DNA of 64,000 nt, from contig NC_087261.1 of NCBI RefSeq assembly GCF_037042905.1, positions 13,900,217-13,964,216 of the forward strand, read 5' to 3'. A program made the translations under genes and the position numbers. Each line of letters starts with the position of its first letter. The stretch's first letter is position 1. The DNA is from Lytechinus pictus. Taxonomy: Eukaryota; Echinodermata; Echinoidea; Temnopleuroida; Toxopneustidae. The notes below the pieces were generated by a model, which did not search any database, was not told the DNA's origin, and was given only the letters and a program-made list of their open reading frames with translations. Of this stretch, positions 52,844 to 63,440 are shown piece after piece.

Positions 52844-54330
52844 TTTTTTTTTTTCAATATGTTTTTATTAAGGATTTCATTCAAATGAATTACATAAACT
52901 GCAGATAAATACAAAAAAAAAATACAAATCTTCATTTCATATCAACAAGGATATGCAAAAAAGTACATATATATTTACCAAGAACTGAAGCAAATAAGGA
53001 CGGAATGAAACTCCTTAAAATTATACTTTTATATCTGAAAAAAAAATAACTCAACTGAGTCCCCAACCCTCTATGTATTTCAATAATAATTAATGTTAAA
53101 TGGCTATATAAATGATTTGCAGGAAAACAGAAATCAACCTAAATGTATTATCATTGCATCCCACTTTAAATCAAGCTTCAACATAACTTTACATAATTAT
53201 ACACACATACACACACCCACCTTAACACCTTAACACCCATACACACATGCACATACCACGCATACGTAAACAAACATAATATATACAAATCTGCATAATG
53301 AACGTTTAACATTTTGGCGCAATAGGATACAGAAAGAAAAAAAACCCTGCAAATCATATTGATACAAGAGAAGGGGAAATTGAAAAGAACTAGTAAAAAG
53401 AAAAAAAACATCAACATTCACACCAGGATTCACACTCGCACCACACTAGACACATCCCACCTGTTCACATTCAAATCCCTTTTCACCTTCAGTTCATCCC
53501 ATTTCTGCAAATGTAAACTTAACTTGCCTGACTTCGTTGCCAGGCGTCTTTCTTCTTCTATACAACCCGTTATATATTTGTGTATTTTAATAAATGACGG
53601 TACCCGGCCTTCAGCTCTGGAATTAAAAATTGCATATTTAATAAAAAGAATAACAGAATTGACACATTTAATTCTACAAGAATTTCCAGGTAACCCTAAG
53701 AATATTTCCCTCCAATTCAAAGTTCTTAATTCAGCTAAACGAAAATGATCAATACAAAATTGCCAAAGAGGTTTAACTTTTATGCAATCCATGAGTATAT
53801 GAAAGTACGATTCAGTTTTTGTACAACCAAACGAACAATAATTATCTCCCACGAAACCAAATCTCATCAAATGTTCTTTTGTATATATTGCTCCATGTAA
53901 AAGCATAAACTGAAATTCCCTTTGTTTTCTTATAAGAGTTGTACTCCTGATATATTCAAATAATTTACAAATTTCTACATCAGTAAAATCAAAATCACTG
54001 TGACCATCCTTAAGTGTTAACTTGTATAGCTCTTGTAGCTTAGTAATAAACAAGTTATAAATTGTTTTTGATTTAATTACTTCAAAAGCTGTTTCCTGTT
54101 TTCCAATATTCATACTTATCCCAAAGTCTACCAAATCAATTTTTTTAAACTTTATTAAACTATTAAAAAAATTTCCAGCTTGCTGGTATAACGTGCACAA
54201 TATCTATTATTTGGAGAAGTTGATTTGCGGTAATACGGAGATTTTGAAAAAAAGTCACAGGCTTCAAGTGGCCATTATCAAAGATTTGATCAACGCTAAA
54301 TATTCCTTTATTAAAAAGATCATTGTAAAA
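52844..54330 (-). mobile_element. 5'-truncated LINE (non-LTR retrotransposon)
   Basis: On the minus strand it ends in an A-run (T-run at 52844-52854). It carries a C-terminal frame at 53430-54200 and about 580 bp of 3' UTR, and is cut off on its 5' side near 54330. Similar GCGCGCAC-ACACACATACTA sequence on both sides (52815-52840, 54362-54383) looks like the target duplication of a target-primed insertion. Confidence 0.7.
53430..54200 (-). pseudogene. LINE ORF2 C-terminal fragment with zf-RVT-like domain
   Basis: A 256-aa frame from the first Met, probably starting inside a longer lost ORF. Residues about 90-150 read RKQREFQFMLLHGAIYTKEH, then a CxxxC-x7-H-x4-C cluster (YCSFGCTKTESYFHILMDC), then a conserved W. 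This is the zinc-binding C-terminal region found after the reverse transcriptase in many LINEs. The reverse transcriptase and endonuclease domains are missing because of 5' truncation, so no active protein is expected. Confidence 0.75.
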
Positions 54331-54471
54331 AAAAAAAACACACACACACACACACACACGGGTGCGCGCACCACACACATACTACGCCTTGAATGGACAG
54401 ACATATAACCACAAAATACTTGTAAGATTTTCTTTTTTTCACCGTCTGAATTGGCTTTCACCGTGTGAATG

Positions 54472-54605
54472 CGGCTAATAACAATAAACACAATTACAAT
54501 AATGATGAGGATTATTATTATCATCATCATAATTATTATTAATATTATAATTGTTATCATTATTATTATTACTATTATTATCATCATTATGACTTATTAA
54601 GTAAC
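54472..54605. repeat. ATT/ATC trinucleotide microsatellite
   Basis: Imperfect TAATAA/ATCATC triplets inside the composite element. Confidence 0.7.
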
Positions 54606-54751
54606 CAAATATTATTCCCCAAAACCTGGGGGGGATGATTGTACATGCCATCCCCCCCACCTTGTGAGGTGGGGGGGATGCATCCCCCTCATCCCCCCCG
54701 TTGTCTACGCCCCTGAGTACAGATTTAAGCATTTATTTGGACTTTATGTAC

Positions 54752-54940
54752 AGATTGAGTCACACTATTAAAAACGCTCGAATTAATCCGTGGGGAAAAT
54801 GATTCTAAACTGTGGAAACTTGACAGTGTGAGGGTTCACAGTGTGTTCACATAGTCGACTAAGCACAATGTGATTCACACTGTTTGAATGCTCAAATTTA
54901 ATAGTGTGACGATAATGTGTGCACACTGTGGGACATGACA
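54752..54940 (+). repeat. Two diverged satellite monomers, right remnant
   Basis: Contains CTCGAATTAATCCGTG, GACAGTGTGAGGGTTCACAG and TGATTCACACTGTTTGAATG, a degenerate continuation of the 51488-52560 satellite. Confidence 0.75.
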
Positions 54941-57769
54941 TAACATTATAGTGTACAATATACTGGGTTATATGTACGACAAATATAAAATCATCCCGAG
55001 TGCAGGTTTATTTCACGAAGGCCGAGGTGAAATAGAGCTGCACGAGGTATTTTGGAGTTCATATAGTCCAGTAGTATTGTATAATAGAACGTTCACTAAT
55101 TATTATATTAAATTGTACAACGCCTACTTGGCGAGCAAGTGGGAGGCTGAATGTCAAACATATGTACTGTTGCACATGTACAATCCAAAATTTACCATCC
55201 ATAATGTACCTTGCACGGGTCAGGAAAAGGTGACATCACTATAAAATTTAAGATTCAACGCATTGCATGCGATTAGTAAATTCAGACATGCAGGGCTTAC
55301 TGGCTAATTGCACATTGCCATTAATCAATGTTCTCCCCATTCATTTAACACGGGTTTTACCCTCTAAAAATCGAAAGTTATATTGTACATATGTACAATA
55401 TAACTTTTTGAAGGGAGGTCACGCGGTACCAATCTAGCCAATCAGAGCTTACTACTATTTACTATAACGTGGAGAAGGTTTACAATTCACCATATGTGAT
55501 ATGAAGAAGGGAAGGAAATACAGGAAGAAAGATTGAAATGGAAAGAGGAAATTAGAAGTATTCTTTTCTTGGAAGTGAGTGAAGTCCTGAAAAGGACTGT
55601 ATTAAAACCACTTGAGATGAGCTGAATATGGCTTGAGTAGTAGCAGGATGAAGTCCTGCTACTACTAAAAAAAAGTGATACTGCTAAAAAAAGTGATTCC
55701 GTGTACAAAGTTAATGCAGATTGTTTTCTTTTTTCAAACCAAAAAATCATGAATGTATGATTATTTTTCCCTTTGTTGGTTTATATGGATTTATTTTATG
55801 CTATTTATGATCACAAAAGGGTCCCTGACAAAGTAATTAAAACAAAGAAAGGTTCTAGAAGAAAGCAAAAAACAAATACAGAAGAATTAAAAAAATACTG
55901 AAATACATAAGGAGATTAATTACATGTTGGCAATTTTTTGTACATATTTGTTAGACATGTAAAAAATGATATTTTCACCAAAATAAGCATTCTAATAGCT
56001 ATATCAAGTGACTTGAAGGGAAAAAGAACACAAAAAACAACTTTAGGGCAAATTAAAAGATATGAATGATTACCGTAATTTTTTGAAAATTTTATTACTA
56101 GTCTTGTAGTATACATCCAGCTCTACCCGCATGCAAATTTTCAGGGCGATCGCTCAGTCAGCGGCCAAGATCTGAAGTATATCCTGGTCTGAAATAGCCC
56201 AGTTAAATTAGGGTTAATAGAAATACATTATACATGCCTTCTTTTCATTTCTTGCTACATTGATAATATGAAATATTGGTATAGCACTTTAACGTTACAA
56301 AGTGCTGCATATTATTACATTCTTGATATTTCTTTTGTTATAATTTTAATTTGATGATAGAATTACAAACCTTAGAATTCTAAATGCTTGATTTTCATGC
56401 GTTCAACCATATTTGAAGCACATCACGAAACTTGGTACAATAAAAGAGAATAATGAGACAAACAACACTTGTGTACTGAAAATGAAATTTACTCCATGCA
56501 TGAATTTATTAAATTTACAACAATGATTTGTATGTACTTAAGCATAGAAAAAGTATAAGCAGAAATGAAACAAATATATATCACTCCAGTCTGAACAAAA
56601 ACTTTAGTCAACACTTAATTGATTGCTCAGTTTCATCTTCATTATTCAATATTCATGACAAAGAAAAATATACATGTACTGATGAATTTATTTAAATTCA
56701 TTCTATAACTCATTACATTCTCGATGTAATATGAGTATTTGTTATTCTTCCGGATCACAGAAGAGGGTTTTGTCTGGTTTGAAAATCCGGCAAACTTGCA
56801 AATGACATGAATATAAAAGAGCCACGTAGGGACACCCAAAGTCCCCCCTCCCCCAGCTGGTTATTTATTTATTTTAGAGGGGGGAGGAGACAAAACGTGA
56901 TTGTATTTTAAGCTAGGGATGCATGGCATGATGATAAGACTTGTGAACTTCATTGAGTAGGCAATATCACCTAATTCCATAACCATGTAAAATATGGGGA
57001 CATTAATGGCTTATATATGAACATTAGCTCATATTACAAGAATGAATTTGATCCTATGCCAATTGGGAAGAGGAGTCAATTTGACAACTCCCCCCACCCC
57101 TGCACGACATTTTTTATTTCCGTGCAACCAGCCAATGTTGTGGCATGCCATTCAACAAGATTCTTTCAAATCTTGTGCATCTTTTGGTACCAAGCTCATA
57201 AAAACTGGACAAAACACAGCTTGTAATCACACATCCGATAAAAAGCCTTGCATTTTTTTAAAGAATGGAAACATCTAGTTTTCTGAAAATGCTATTGAAC
57301 ACTAGTAATACCAAATTATACATCTTGCAGCTGCCCTTAATGCATTCTAAACTTAATCTGTAGAAAAAGAATATCAATCCATAATTTCATTACACTACTT
57401 TTTCTCTACATCTCAATTTGAACTAATGATTTAAGAAAATAAAACAATATGATTACAAGTAACGTCTGCAGAGTCAAGTTGCAAATAAGTCCAGCGTCAC
57501 TTCAGGCATAGTTTAAGGAGCCCCCACCCCCTCACCTGGGCGATTTACTGGTTTAAAACCTTTACATTCTTATATTTTTGTATCAATCTGAAACAAGAAC
57601 TTCTCACTTTTAACCAAATAGTTCTCAGTTTACCAAGGACCTATCATGCCAAGTGTCCATTGTCCGAGGCTATAACACAGGGTATACTCTGGCTGTAGTA
57701 TTCCCACTCCAAGTGTTGTGTTCAAGCAAAATATCAGTCTTTCTCAGTTACTGTTAGATTTCAAACGTT
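54941..57769. other. Intergenic, no gene recognised
   Basis: A 97-aa frame (54951-55244) is unrecognised. 56262-56320 carries a fragment similar to the SINE tail (TATAGCACTTTAACG-AAAGTGCT). It also includes the palindrome at 55374. Confidence 0.4.
55374..55407. repeat. 34-bp perfect palindrome
   Basis: The half-site AAAGTTATATTGTACAT is followed immediately by its exact complement, with no loop. It sits alone in AT-rich sequence, though TGTACAAT words recur nearby (54953, 55176). Confidence 0.9.
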
Positions 57770-57810
57770 TTACTTCCATTGCGTCCTGGGCCCACCTCTA
57801 TTACCGCGCC
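57770..57810 (-). CDS. Terminal coding exon of the unidentified gene
   Basis: Acceptor TTTATATTAG (minus strand); phase 1 in. It encodes the split Gly, RGNRGGPRTQWK and TAA. It is short, so support rests on the phase match and the RGG-like composition. Confidence 0.45.
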
Positions 57811-60800
57811 CTAATATAAAGAGAATAAAGGGAAGCAGAAATGTAAAAATAAAATCAGTCAGAATGATCAAATGATTATTTTTTCCAAAAAAAATATAAA
57901 TATCTCTGGGTTTATCATAAATCTGTAATGCATGACTTGTGGAACAAACTGTTCAAAAAAGATTTTTTTAAATTCAAAATCTAATTGATGTTAATGTTTT
58001 TGGTCAAGACCTAGATTTCTGGCACATATGTACCTCTGTGGTTGTCAATTTCTATGTATTTCATTATTTTCAAATTTCGTGTTCTTCATTTTATAATATA
58101 TGGAGAATTTATGACCATCACCACCATCATTATCACGACATTTGCTCTGGTGACAATTGCTCCGATGGAAAATCTTCATGTTAAGCCAAACCTAAAACTA
58201 AATAAATCCTAATCCTTGTATCATTCTTTAACCCAAAACTCTATCACAATCCGAACTCTAACCCTTTGCCCTCTGATACTAAGACCGGAGCAAATATCGC
58301 AGGAGCATATGTTGTGTCACCTAACCATCATTATCCTCATCATCACCTTCTTCATCACTATCATCGTCATCATCATCACCATCACCAACATCACCATCAT
58401 CATCATCATCACCAACATCACCATCATCATCACCAACATCACCATCATCATCATCAACATCATCTTCATTATCATCACCATCATCATTATCATTACAAAC
58501 ATCACCACCACCATCAACATCACCATCATCGTAATCATTATCATCAGTATCATGACCACAATTAATATCATCATCATATGCAACATTACGGTTAAGCATT
58601 CTCCCTTGTCCCCTCTTACCCCTGTGAACCACATTCCTTGGACACTGCTCAAGTTCATTTCATACATTACTAAGCCCTAACTATTACCACCACTACCAAT
58701 ACCACCGCCGTCATCACGATCATCTAATATCATTACTAGAATACTCCAAATCTAACCTCTATATGCTACATTGCGGTTGAGCATTCTCCCTCGTCCCCTG
58801 TTACCCCTGTGGGCCACGTTCCTTGGCCTCTGCTCTAGGCTAAGGCCCGATTGCGTCTGCGATGAAGATTGGGAGGGACTATTACTCCAGACTATGGGTG
58901 TTGGCTTGGGTCGTACGTCACCTGAGGACAATAATAGCGAGAGAAATAGGTGTCCTGAGATGTATGGATAATGACACAAGAGCGTACCAATTATAAATTA
59001 TTAATTTCAGTCAGTCTTAATCAATATCATTGAATTTGGCTAGATTATAAAGACGTTCCAAAGTATGTTGTATAAATCAATCATTCTAATTTTTTATCAT
59101 CTGATTAAATTCCCCCACTTCTTAGCCCTGTAATATTAAGTTTGAAGGGTGGTACTTAATTAATTAATATTTATGTCCTTATGAAATTTTCTGATTGTAC
59201 ATAGCACCATGTGCGTCATGCGTGATGGATGTGTGCGCCCTAGAATAATCCGACAATATTGTTCTTTTCAAATTGTCCTCCGAAACCATCTGTCTTCTTT
59301 CAGCTTGTAGTTTATAACGCCAAAAATGCATTCTTACACTTGTAAATCACACATGGGAATATTGCTCAGGTCTCAGACCAACCAAAGGCCATGGCCTCCA
59401 TCTGGTACCCCCCATTACCATTCACAATGATGCTGATTACAAACCTCGTTTTAAATACTAGTTTTCCTTAAATATCACTTCGATTTTTACTGATTACTCC
59501 TTCTATATTCCTTCTTTTTCTTGGAATCCAATCTTAAGTTATAATTTCTTTAATTTTTTCAATTCCTACTCTTGGTGCATGATACTACCGACAGATCTGA
59601 TGAAAATTTGACGACCTGCAAAGAAAACAAGGCCTCTTCTGATAATGAACGTTGGTGCAAAATGTGTTATGACACACAGAAATTCTTAATTCTTTGCTAT
59701 GAAACAACAATCCACTCCTATAAGGCTTAAGCCCAGTAAAGCATTGTGGCCCATTGAATTAGTCTACAGACTTCGAAACAGACTTTGAAACAGACGGTCA
59801 TGGGTTCAAATCCTAGCATTCAACAAGAGATTGATCCTAATGTGCTGCACCTGACCCAGGTTAGGAAATACCAAGGAGGATTAATTCCTTGAATGCACTG
59901 AGCACTGCTGAAAAAGTGGTAGCTTGAGCTAAGGTCGGGCTAATAATAATCACACTTTGTATCCTCTGGCAAAAAGTGCTATATAAATCTATTTCTTATT
60001 AGCATTAAATGATGATGTTAAGTGCCATCGAGTCAATGACCCCATGGACAAACTTTCTCCATGCTGTTCTATCCTGTGAAAGCATGCTCAGTTCTTTAAA
60101 AGATTTTCCAGTTTCTGTAATAATTCCTTCCAGCCAACTAAACACAGCATTCAATACATGCACCTAAATGCACAGAATTTATTGGGAGTGAGAAGCAATC
60201 TTTACCTTCTGTGCTGGTTGTACTGGAAGACTCTGATCGTGCAGTCTCTGTGGCTGTAGCATCGCCGCTGCTTGGACCTGGTTTGTCTTCACTGGCTGTT
60301 CCACTCTCTGGCTGTCCTCCCCCTGTACCTGCTTGGTCGACACTGTAGAAGAATATGACATGTAAGAATAAAAAGAAATGTGCACAATTCAGACAGAGTA
60401 GAAAAAACCTAATAACCCATAAATTGCCAATTTAATCTAAAAAAACATGTCATGAACACAGCAAGGAATTGATCCACATTGTGCTGCACTCGACTCAGGT
60501 GAGATGAATGGGTATCTGGTAGGATTTATTCCTCAAAGGGTGCTTATATGGCGGCTCAGTTAAAGCCGCGGTACTAAAATACCAAGTGAAGTTCAAACGC
60601 AGTGATCTAGATGGACAAAATTTGCGTATTTGTAGCCGTTATGGGAGAAAACTATTAAAGGAGAATGAAACTCTTGGAGCAAGTTAGCTTTTGTGAAAGC
60701 AGAAAAATCAAAGAATAAGATCAACAAAAAATTGAGTACAATAGGACTAGCAATAGAAGAGTTATGAGCATTTGAATGTCGAGATCACTAATGCTATGGA

Positions 60801-61590
60801 GATCCTCCGATTGGCAATGCGACCAAGATCTATGATGTCACAGATGAACAACTCTCCCCTTTTGGACACTGAAAATATACCCCAAAACATCTCTTTTTGC
60901 TCATTCTAATCATATGACAAACGATTCATCAATGATATAATGTTGTGAAACCTCTGTACTTGTCCTCTCATAAAGAGAACACCTCACCTTGTGATAGACT
61001 CTATAAAAGTGAGAATATAAGTGAAATAAGTACTAAAGTAATGAGGGAGTTGTACGTGTGTGACATCACAGATCTTGGTCGCATTGCCAATGGGAGGATC
61101 TACATGTACATGGCATTAGTGATCTCAATATTCAAATGCTCATAACTTTCTTATCATTCATTCAATCTTCCTCAAACTTTCAACAATATGTTTCTTTGAT
61201 TTTTCTCTTTGATATGGATTCAGCTGGTTTCAAGGGTTTCATTCTCCTTTAATGGACAAAATTCAGCATTTGGGATCCGAATGGGCAAATAAATGGCTAC
61301 AATACAGCTATCCAAAAGTAGAGAAAAGGGCTACAAAACGAATGAAAAACAGCAGGCTGCTCACTGTGAATATATGCACATTTGGAAAAATTGACCTATA
61401 TGATCGAACATAACCAATGGCTTACAAACAAAACCAAATCAATTCTTGAGAACAGGTACCCACCCTGGTTTAGGCTTGTCCGGTTCAGTGTCTGGCTCAT
61501 CTTTACCACTAGGGGGCGGTGTGATGCTCGTTCTTGTAGCAGGCACAGATTGCCATCCTTCTAATCCTTCCGAGGGGCTGGTACCAGATG
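57770..61590 (-). CDS. Unidentified gene, last three coding exons (partial)
   Basis: Minus-strand exons 61464-61590, 60206-60342 and 57770-57810 join in consistent phase with GT-AG introns and end in TAA. The deduced 100-residue C-terminus is low in hydrophobics: it starts SGTSPSEGLEGWQSVPATRT, passes through a Pro/Asp/Lys stretch (TPPPSGKDEPDTEPDKPKP) and a Gly/Ser/Thr/Glu-rich stretch (GTGGGQPESGTASEDK, ATETARSESSSTTSTE), and ends GRGNRGGPRTQWK. No enzyme motif, membrane segment or signal is seen. It reads like the disordered tail of a larger protein whose 5' exons lie to the right, perhaps outside the window. The family is not recognised. The introns hold SINEs, a TTAA-flanked foldback MITE, microsatellites and a TU-like short element. 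Confidence 0.6.
58129..58321. mobile_element. Short TU-like inverted-repeat element (193 bp)
   Basis: The right end (reverse complement) GGTGACACAACATATGCTCC is followed by GCGATATTTGCTCC; the left end has CACGACATTTGCTC and GACAATTGCTCC. Candidate 8-bp duplications CCACCATC and TAACCATC match at six sites. It belongs with 8736-8935 and the termini of 27020-31720. It inserted next to an ATC microsatellite. Confidence 0.65.
58322..58572. repeat. ATC/CAC trinucleotide microsatellite
   Basis: Long runs of CATCAT, ACCATC and CATCACCA. Frames of poly-His, poly-Ile, poly-Met and poly-Asp on both strands come from it. Confidence 0.95.
58575..58835 (+). repeat. Direct duplication of a roughly 75-bp segment
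   Basis: 58575-58650 and 58760-58834 share TATGC-ACATT-CGGTT-AGC, ATTCTCCCTCGTCCCC and TTACCCCTGTG-CCAC-TTC. They are separated by ACC-rich sequence. Confidence 0.75.
59745..60000 (+). mobile_element. tRNA-derived SINE, plus strand
   Basis: Has an A box-like TGTGGCCCATTGAATTAGTC, a B box GGGTTCAAATCCTAG, the body words TGCTGCACCTGACCCAGG and TTCCTTGAATGCACTGAGC, and a tail TGCTATATAAATCTATTTC. The word GACTTTGAAACAGAC is a local duplication in the head. It lies in intron sequence of the minus-strand gene. Confidence 0.75.
60206..60342 (-). CDS. Penultimate coding exon of the unidentified gene
   Basis: Acceptor TATTCTTCTACAG, donor GTAAAG. 137 bases, one open phase-consistent frame (VDQAGTGGGQPESG and onward). 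Its GC content is clearly higher than the surrounding intron. Confidence 0.65.
60473..60560 (+). mobile_element. SINE body fragment
   Basis: GATCCACATTGTGCTGCACT-CGACTCAGGT-GGTATC matches the body of the SINE at 59745, without its head or tail. Confidence 0.55.
60659..61248. mobile_element. Foldback MITE with TTAA target duplication (piggyBac-like)
   Basis: The ends AGGAGAATGAAACTCTTGGA and CAAGGGTTTCATTCTCCT are flanked by TTAA (60655-60658, 61249-61252). The arms extend far inward: GAGTTATGAGCATTTGAATG, GAGATCACTAATGC, CCAATCGG/CCATTGG and GACCAAGATCTATGATGTCA all recur inverted. TTAA duplications are diagnostic of piggyBac-type mobilisation. Non-coding. Confidence 0.85.
61464..61590 (-). 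CDS. Upstream coding exon of the unidentified gene
   Basis: Acceptor GACTTTATTAG, donor GTGGGT. 127 bases, frame SGTSPSEGLEGWQSV to PDKPKP. It enters in phase 1, so at least one further exon lies to the right; none could be fixed with confidence up to 64000. Confidence 0.65.
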
Positions 61591-62197
61591 CTAATAAAGT
61601 CACTGAGTGAACGGGAATTTAAAAAAAAATACCCAAGTTTAAACAAGCATTTTTATGTTATATGACCGCCAAAAATTAAGATATTTCAGTGAGTGATACC
61701 ATCAGTTCCCTAGTTTGTCTACCAACCAGGACGTGCATACAACTGTTTTGTGAAATTAAGCGAATCTTTAAAATTTCACATTCCTTTCTTATTTCACATC
61801 TGATTTTTATGAAATTTTTAGGGTTATATTTGCTTGAATTTTCTTTTTTCATTCAAGTCAACTTGTTTTGTTGTGGTGGACTTGCCTTTTATAATTACAC
61901 TAATCCAGACATGTACACATAATGGTTTGAAGCAAAGATAAAAGCAAGGTACATGAATGGAGCATATACCATCATAATTGATTACTTTTAGATAAAAAAA
62001 GACACAGAATTAAAATCAGAAAAAAATCAATTTACTCTGCATATACTAGTATTACAATCTATGTAAGGAAAAAAAGACCCTTCATAGCTTCAAATAATAT
62101 ATTCTAACATGCAAAAATTAAGAGATAAACAAGGCTTTACTTGCAAGCAATGTATGTTAGTGTTGGGGTAACTATAGTACCCATGATAACGTTTTAA

Positions 62198-62765
62198 AGG
62201 GATCGTTTAACTTTGTGAGCAGCTGATTTAAAAAATTTTCAAACTGAGTTGAAACGTGCGTATGAGTGCCTGTATTTGTCCTCAAAAACCCTGAAACAGA
62301 CCACAATATAGGATGAAAAACTCTAGTTTAGATACAAGTAGCAATTTATTAGCCTGATTTTGAGAACCGTCTAGTAGACGGGTTCAGCTTATGACCAGTT
62401 TTCTCCAATTCAAAAAGTCCGTTGGCTATTTTGACTGCCTTCTGTTGTGTGTATCTCCTATACACACACTATTAGCTGCACTGTACATTCAGTGTATACC
62501 TTGTACACACTGTATGTAGGTCATGCTGTGTTCATCTAGAATTAATGTGTTGTGCACAGATTCCCTGTATACACATAGTCATTGAAACCAACTCCCAATT
62601 ATTTCAAACTTTGGTTTACATCTCCAAGGTTTTAAAATTGATCCTGTAAATATAATACTTTGAAACTTTTGGGTTGGTATTTTTACACTATAAGCCTCAT
62701 GTTTAGCCCATTTTCAGGAACCAAAAGGAGAATTTTTTTAATCAGAACAAAGTGAAATGATCACT
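62198..62765. mobile_element. MITE with TTAA target duplication (piggyBac-like)
   Basis: The ends AGGGATCGTTTAACTTTG and CAAAGTGAAATGATCACT are inverted and flanked by TTAA (62194-62197, 62766-62769); inner TGATTTAAAAAATTTTC is also mirrored. It resembles 60659-61248 in target and size, not in sequence. Confidence 0.75.
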
Positions 62766-63064
62766 TTAAATGAAATAAGAATGATTATGGCCATGATGTT
62801 GATAGGTGTTTGAAACTGCATATCATTCGATATAATTTTGTTGCTAACCAACACTAGAAGGTACGCAGCCTGATTTAGACCATCGCCAGCCTCAGTCAGG
62901 AATGAAAACCCCAACCCAGAAAATAAAAAGTATGGGCGAGCAGGAGGGGGCCGAGGGTAATTTAGCCATTGATTCCCAAATATCCAACATAGAAGTATAC
63001 TCTTCGAAATATCACCATCATTTACCTTGGGACTCGATGAGAATATTTGAAGTGAATACCAGTA

Positions 63065-63440
63065 TTAAGGAGTTTGGTGACTTTTTGAAATCTTAAAGGA
63101 ATCCCAACAAATTTGATATCATTGGAAAGATTGTGAAATATGTAAAAATAACAGTGCTTCAATCAACTCATTGTCTGATATATTGACGGAGATATTCCAA
63201 TTTACAGGGAAAAATATGCCGATTTTGTTCTATAAAAAAAATATATTACAGGCTTGTTTGAGTGGGGGGACAATGGCTTTTTGAAATCTTGTAGGAATCC
63301 CAACAAATTTGGTACCACTGGAAAGCTTGTGAAATGAGAAAAAGAATGGTGCATAAATCAACTCATGATGTTAAATATTGACAGAGATATTTCTGTTTAA
63401 AGGGGAGAATGTGCAGATTTTTTTAACAGCAAAAGTGGAT
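63065..63440 (+). repeat. Two direct copies of a roughly 200-bp segment
   Basis: CTTTTTGAAATCTTAAAGGA and CTTTTTGAAATCTTGTAGGA start the copies (63080 and 63277). Both continue with ATCCCAACAAATTTG, ATTGGAAAG/ACTGGAAAG, TTGTGAAAT, ATCAACTCAT, ATATTGAC-GAGATATT and a T-rich end. They are diverged by roughly one site in seven. Confidence 0.75.

Larger units (their letters stand above)
52601..54715. mobile_element. Composite element with CAGTGGCGTAGACA ends, interrupting the satellite
   Basis: The left CAGTGGCGTAGACA and right TGTCTACGCCCCTG are inverted; further inward, CACCTGGGGGGGATGA and CCTGGGGGGGATGATT recur in direct orientation. It separates the ten-copy satellite from two diverged monomers at 54752-54940. 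No exact target duplication was found. A LINE fragment lies within it, and without the LINE it would be about 0.6 kb. Triplet repeats at 54475-54600 lie inside. Confidence 0.6.

Noticed and set aside
54951-55244. 97-aa frame MYNILGYMYDKY...
   Set aside because: It starts inside decayed satellite sequence and has no family resemblance; kept only as a possibility.
58216-58680. 154-aa Ile/Thr-rich plus His-, Met- and Asp-rich frames
   Set aside because: All come from the ATC microsatellite.
62902-63096. Plus-strand 64-aa frame MKTPTQKIKSMGEQEG...
   Set aside because: No splice support and on the strand opposite the nearby gene; it runs into a direct repeat.
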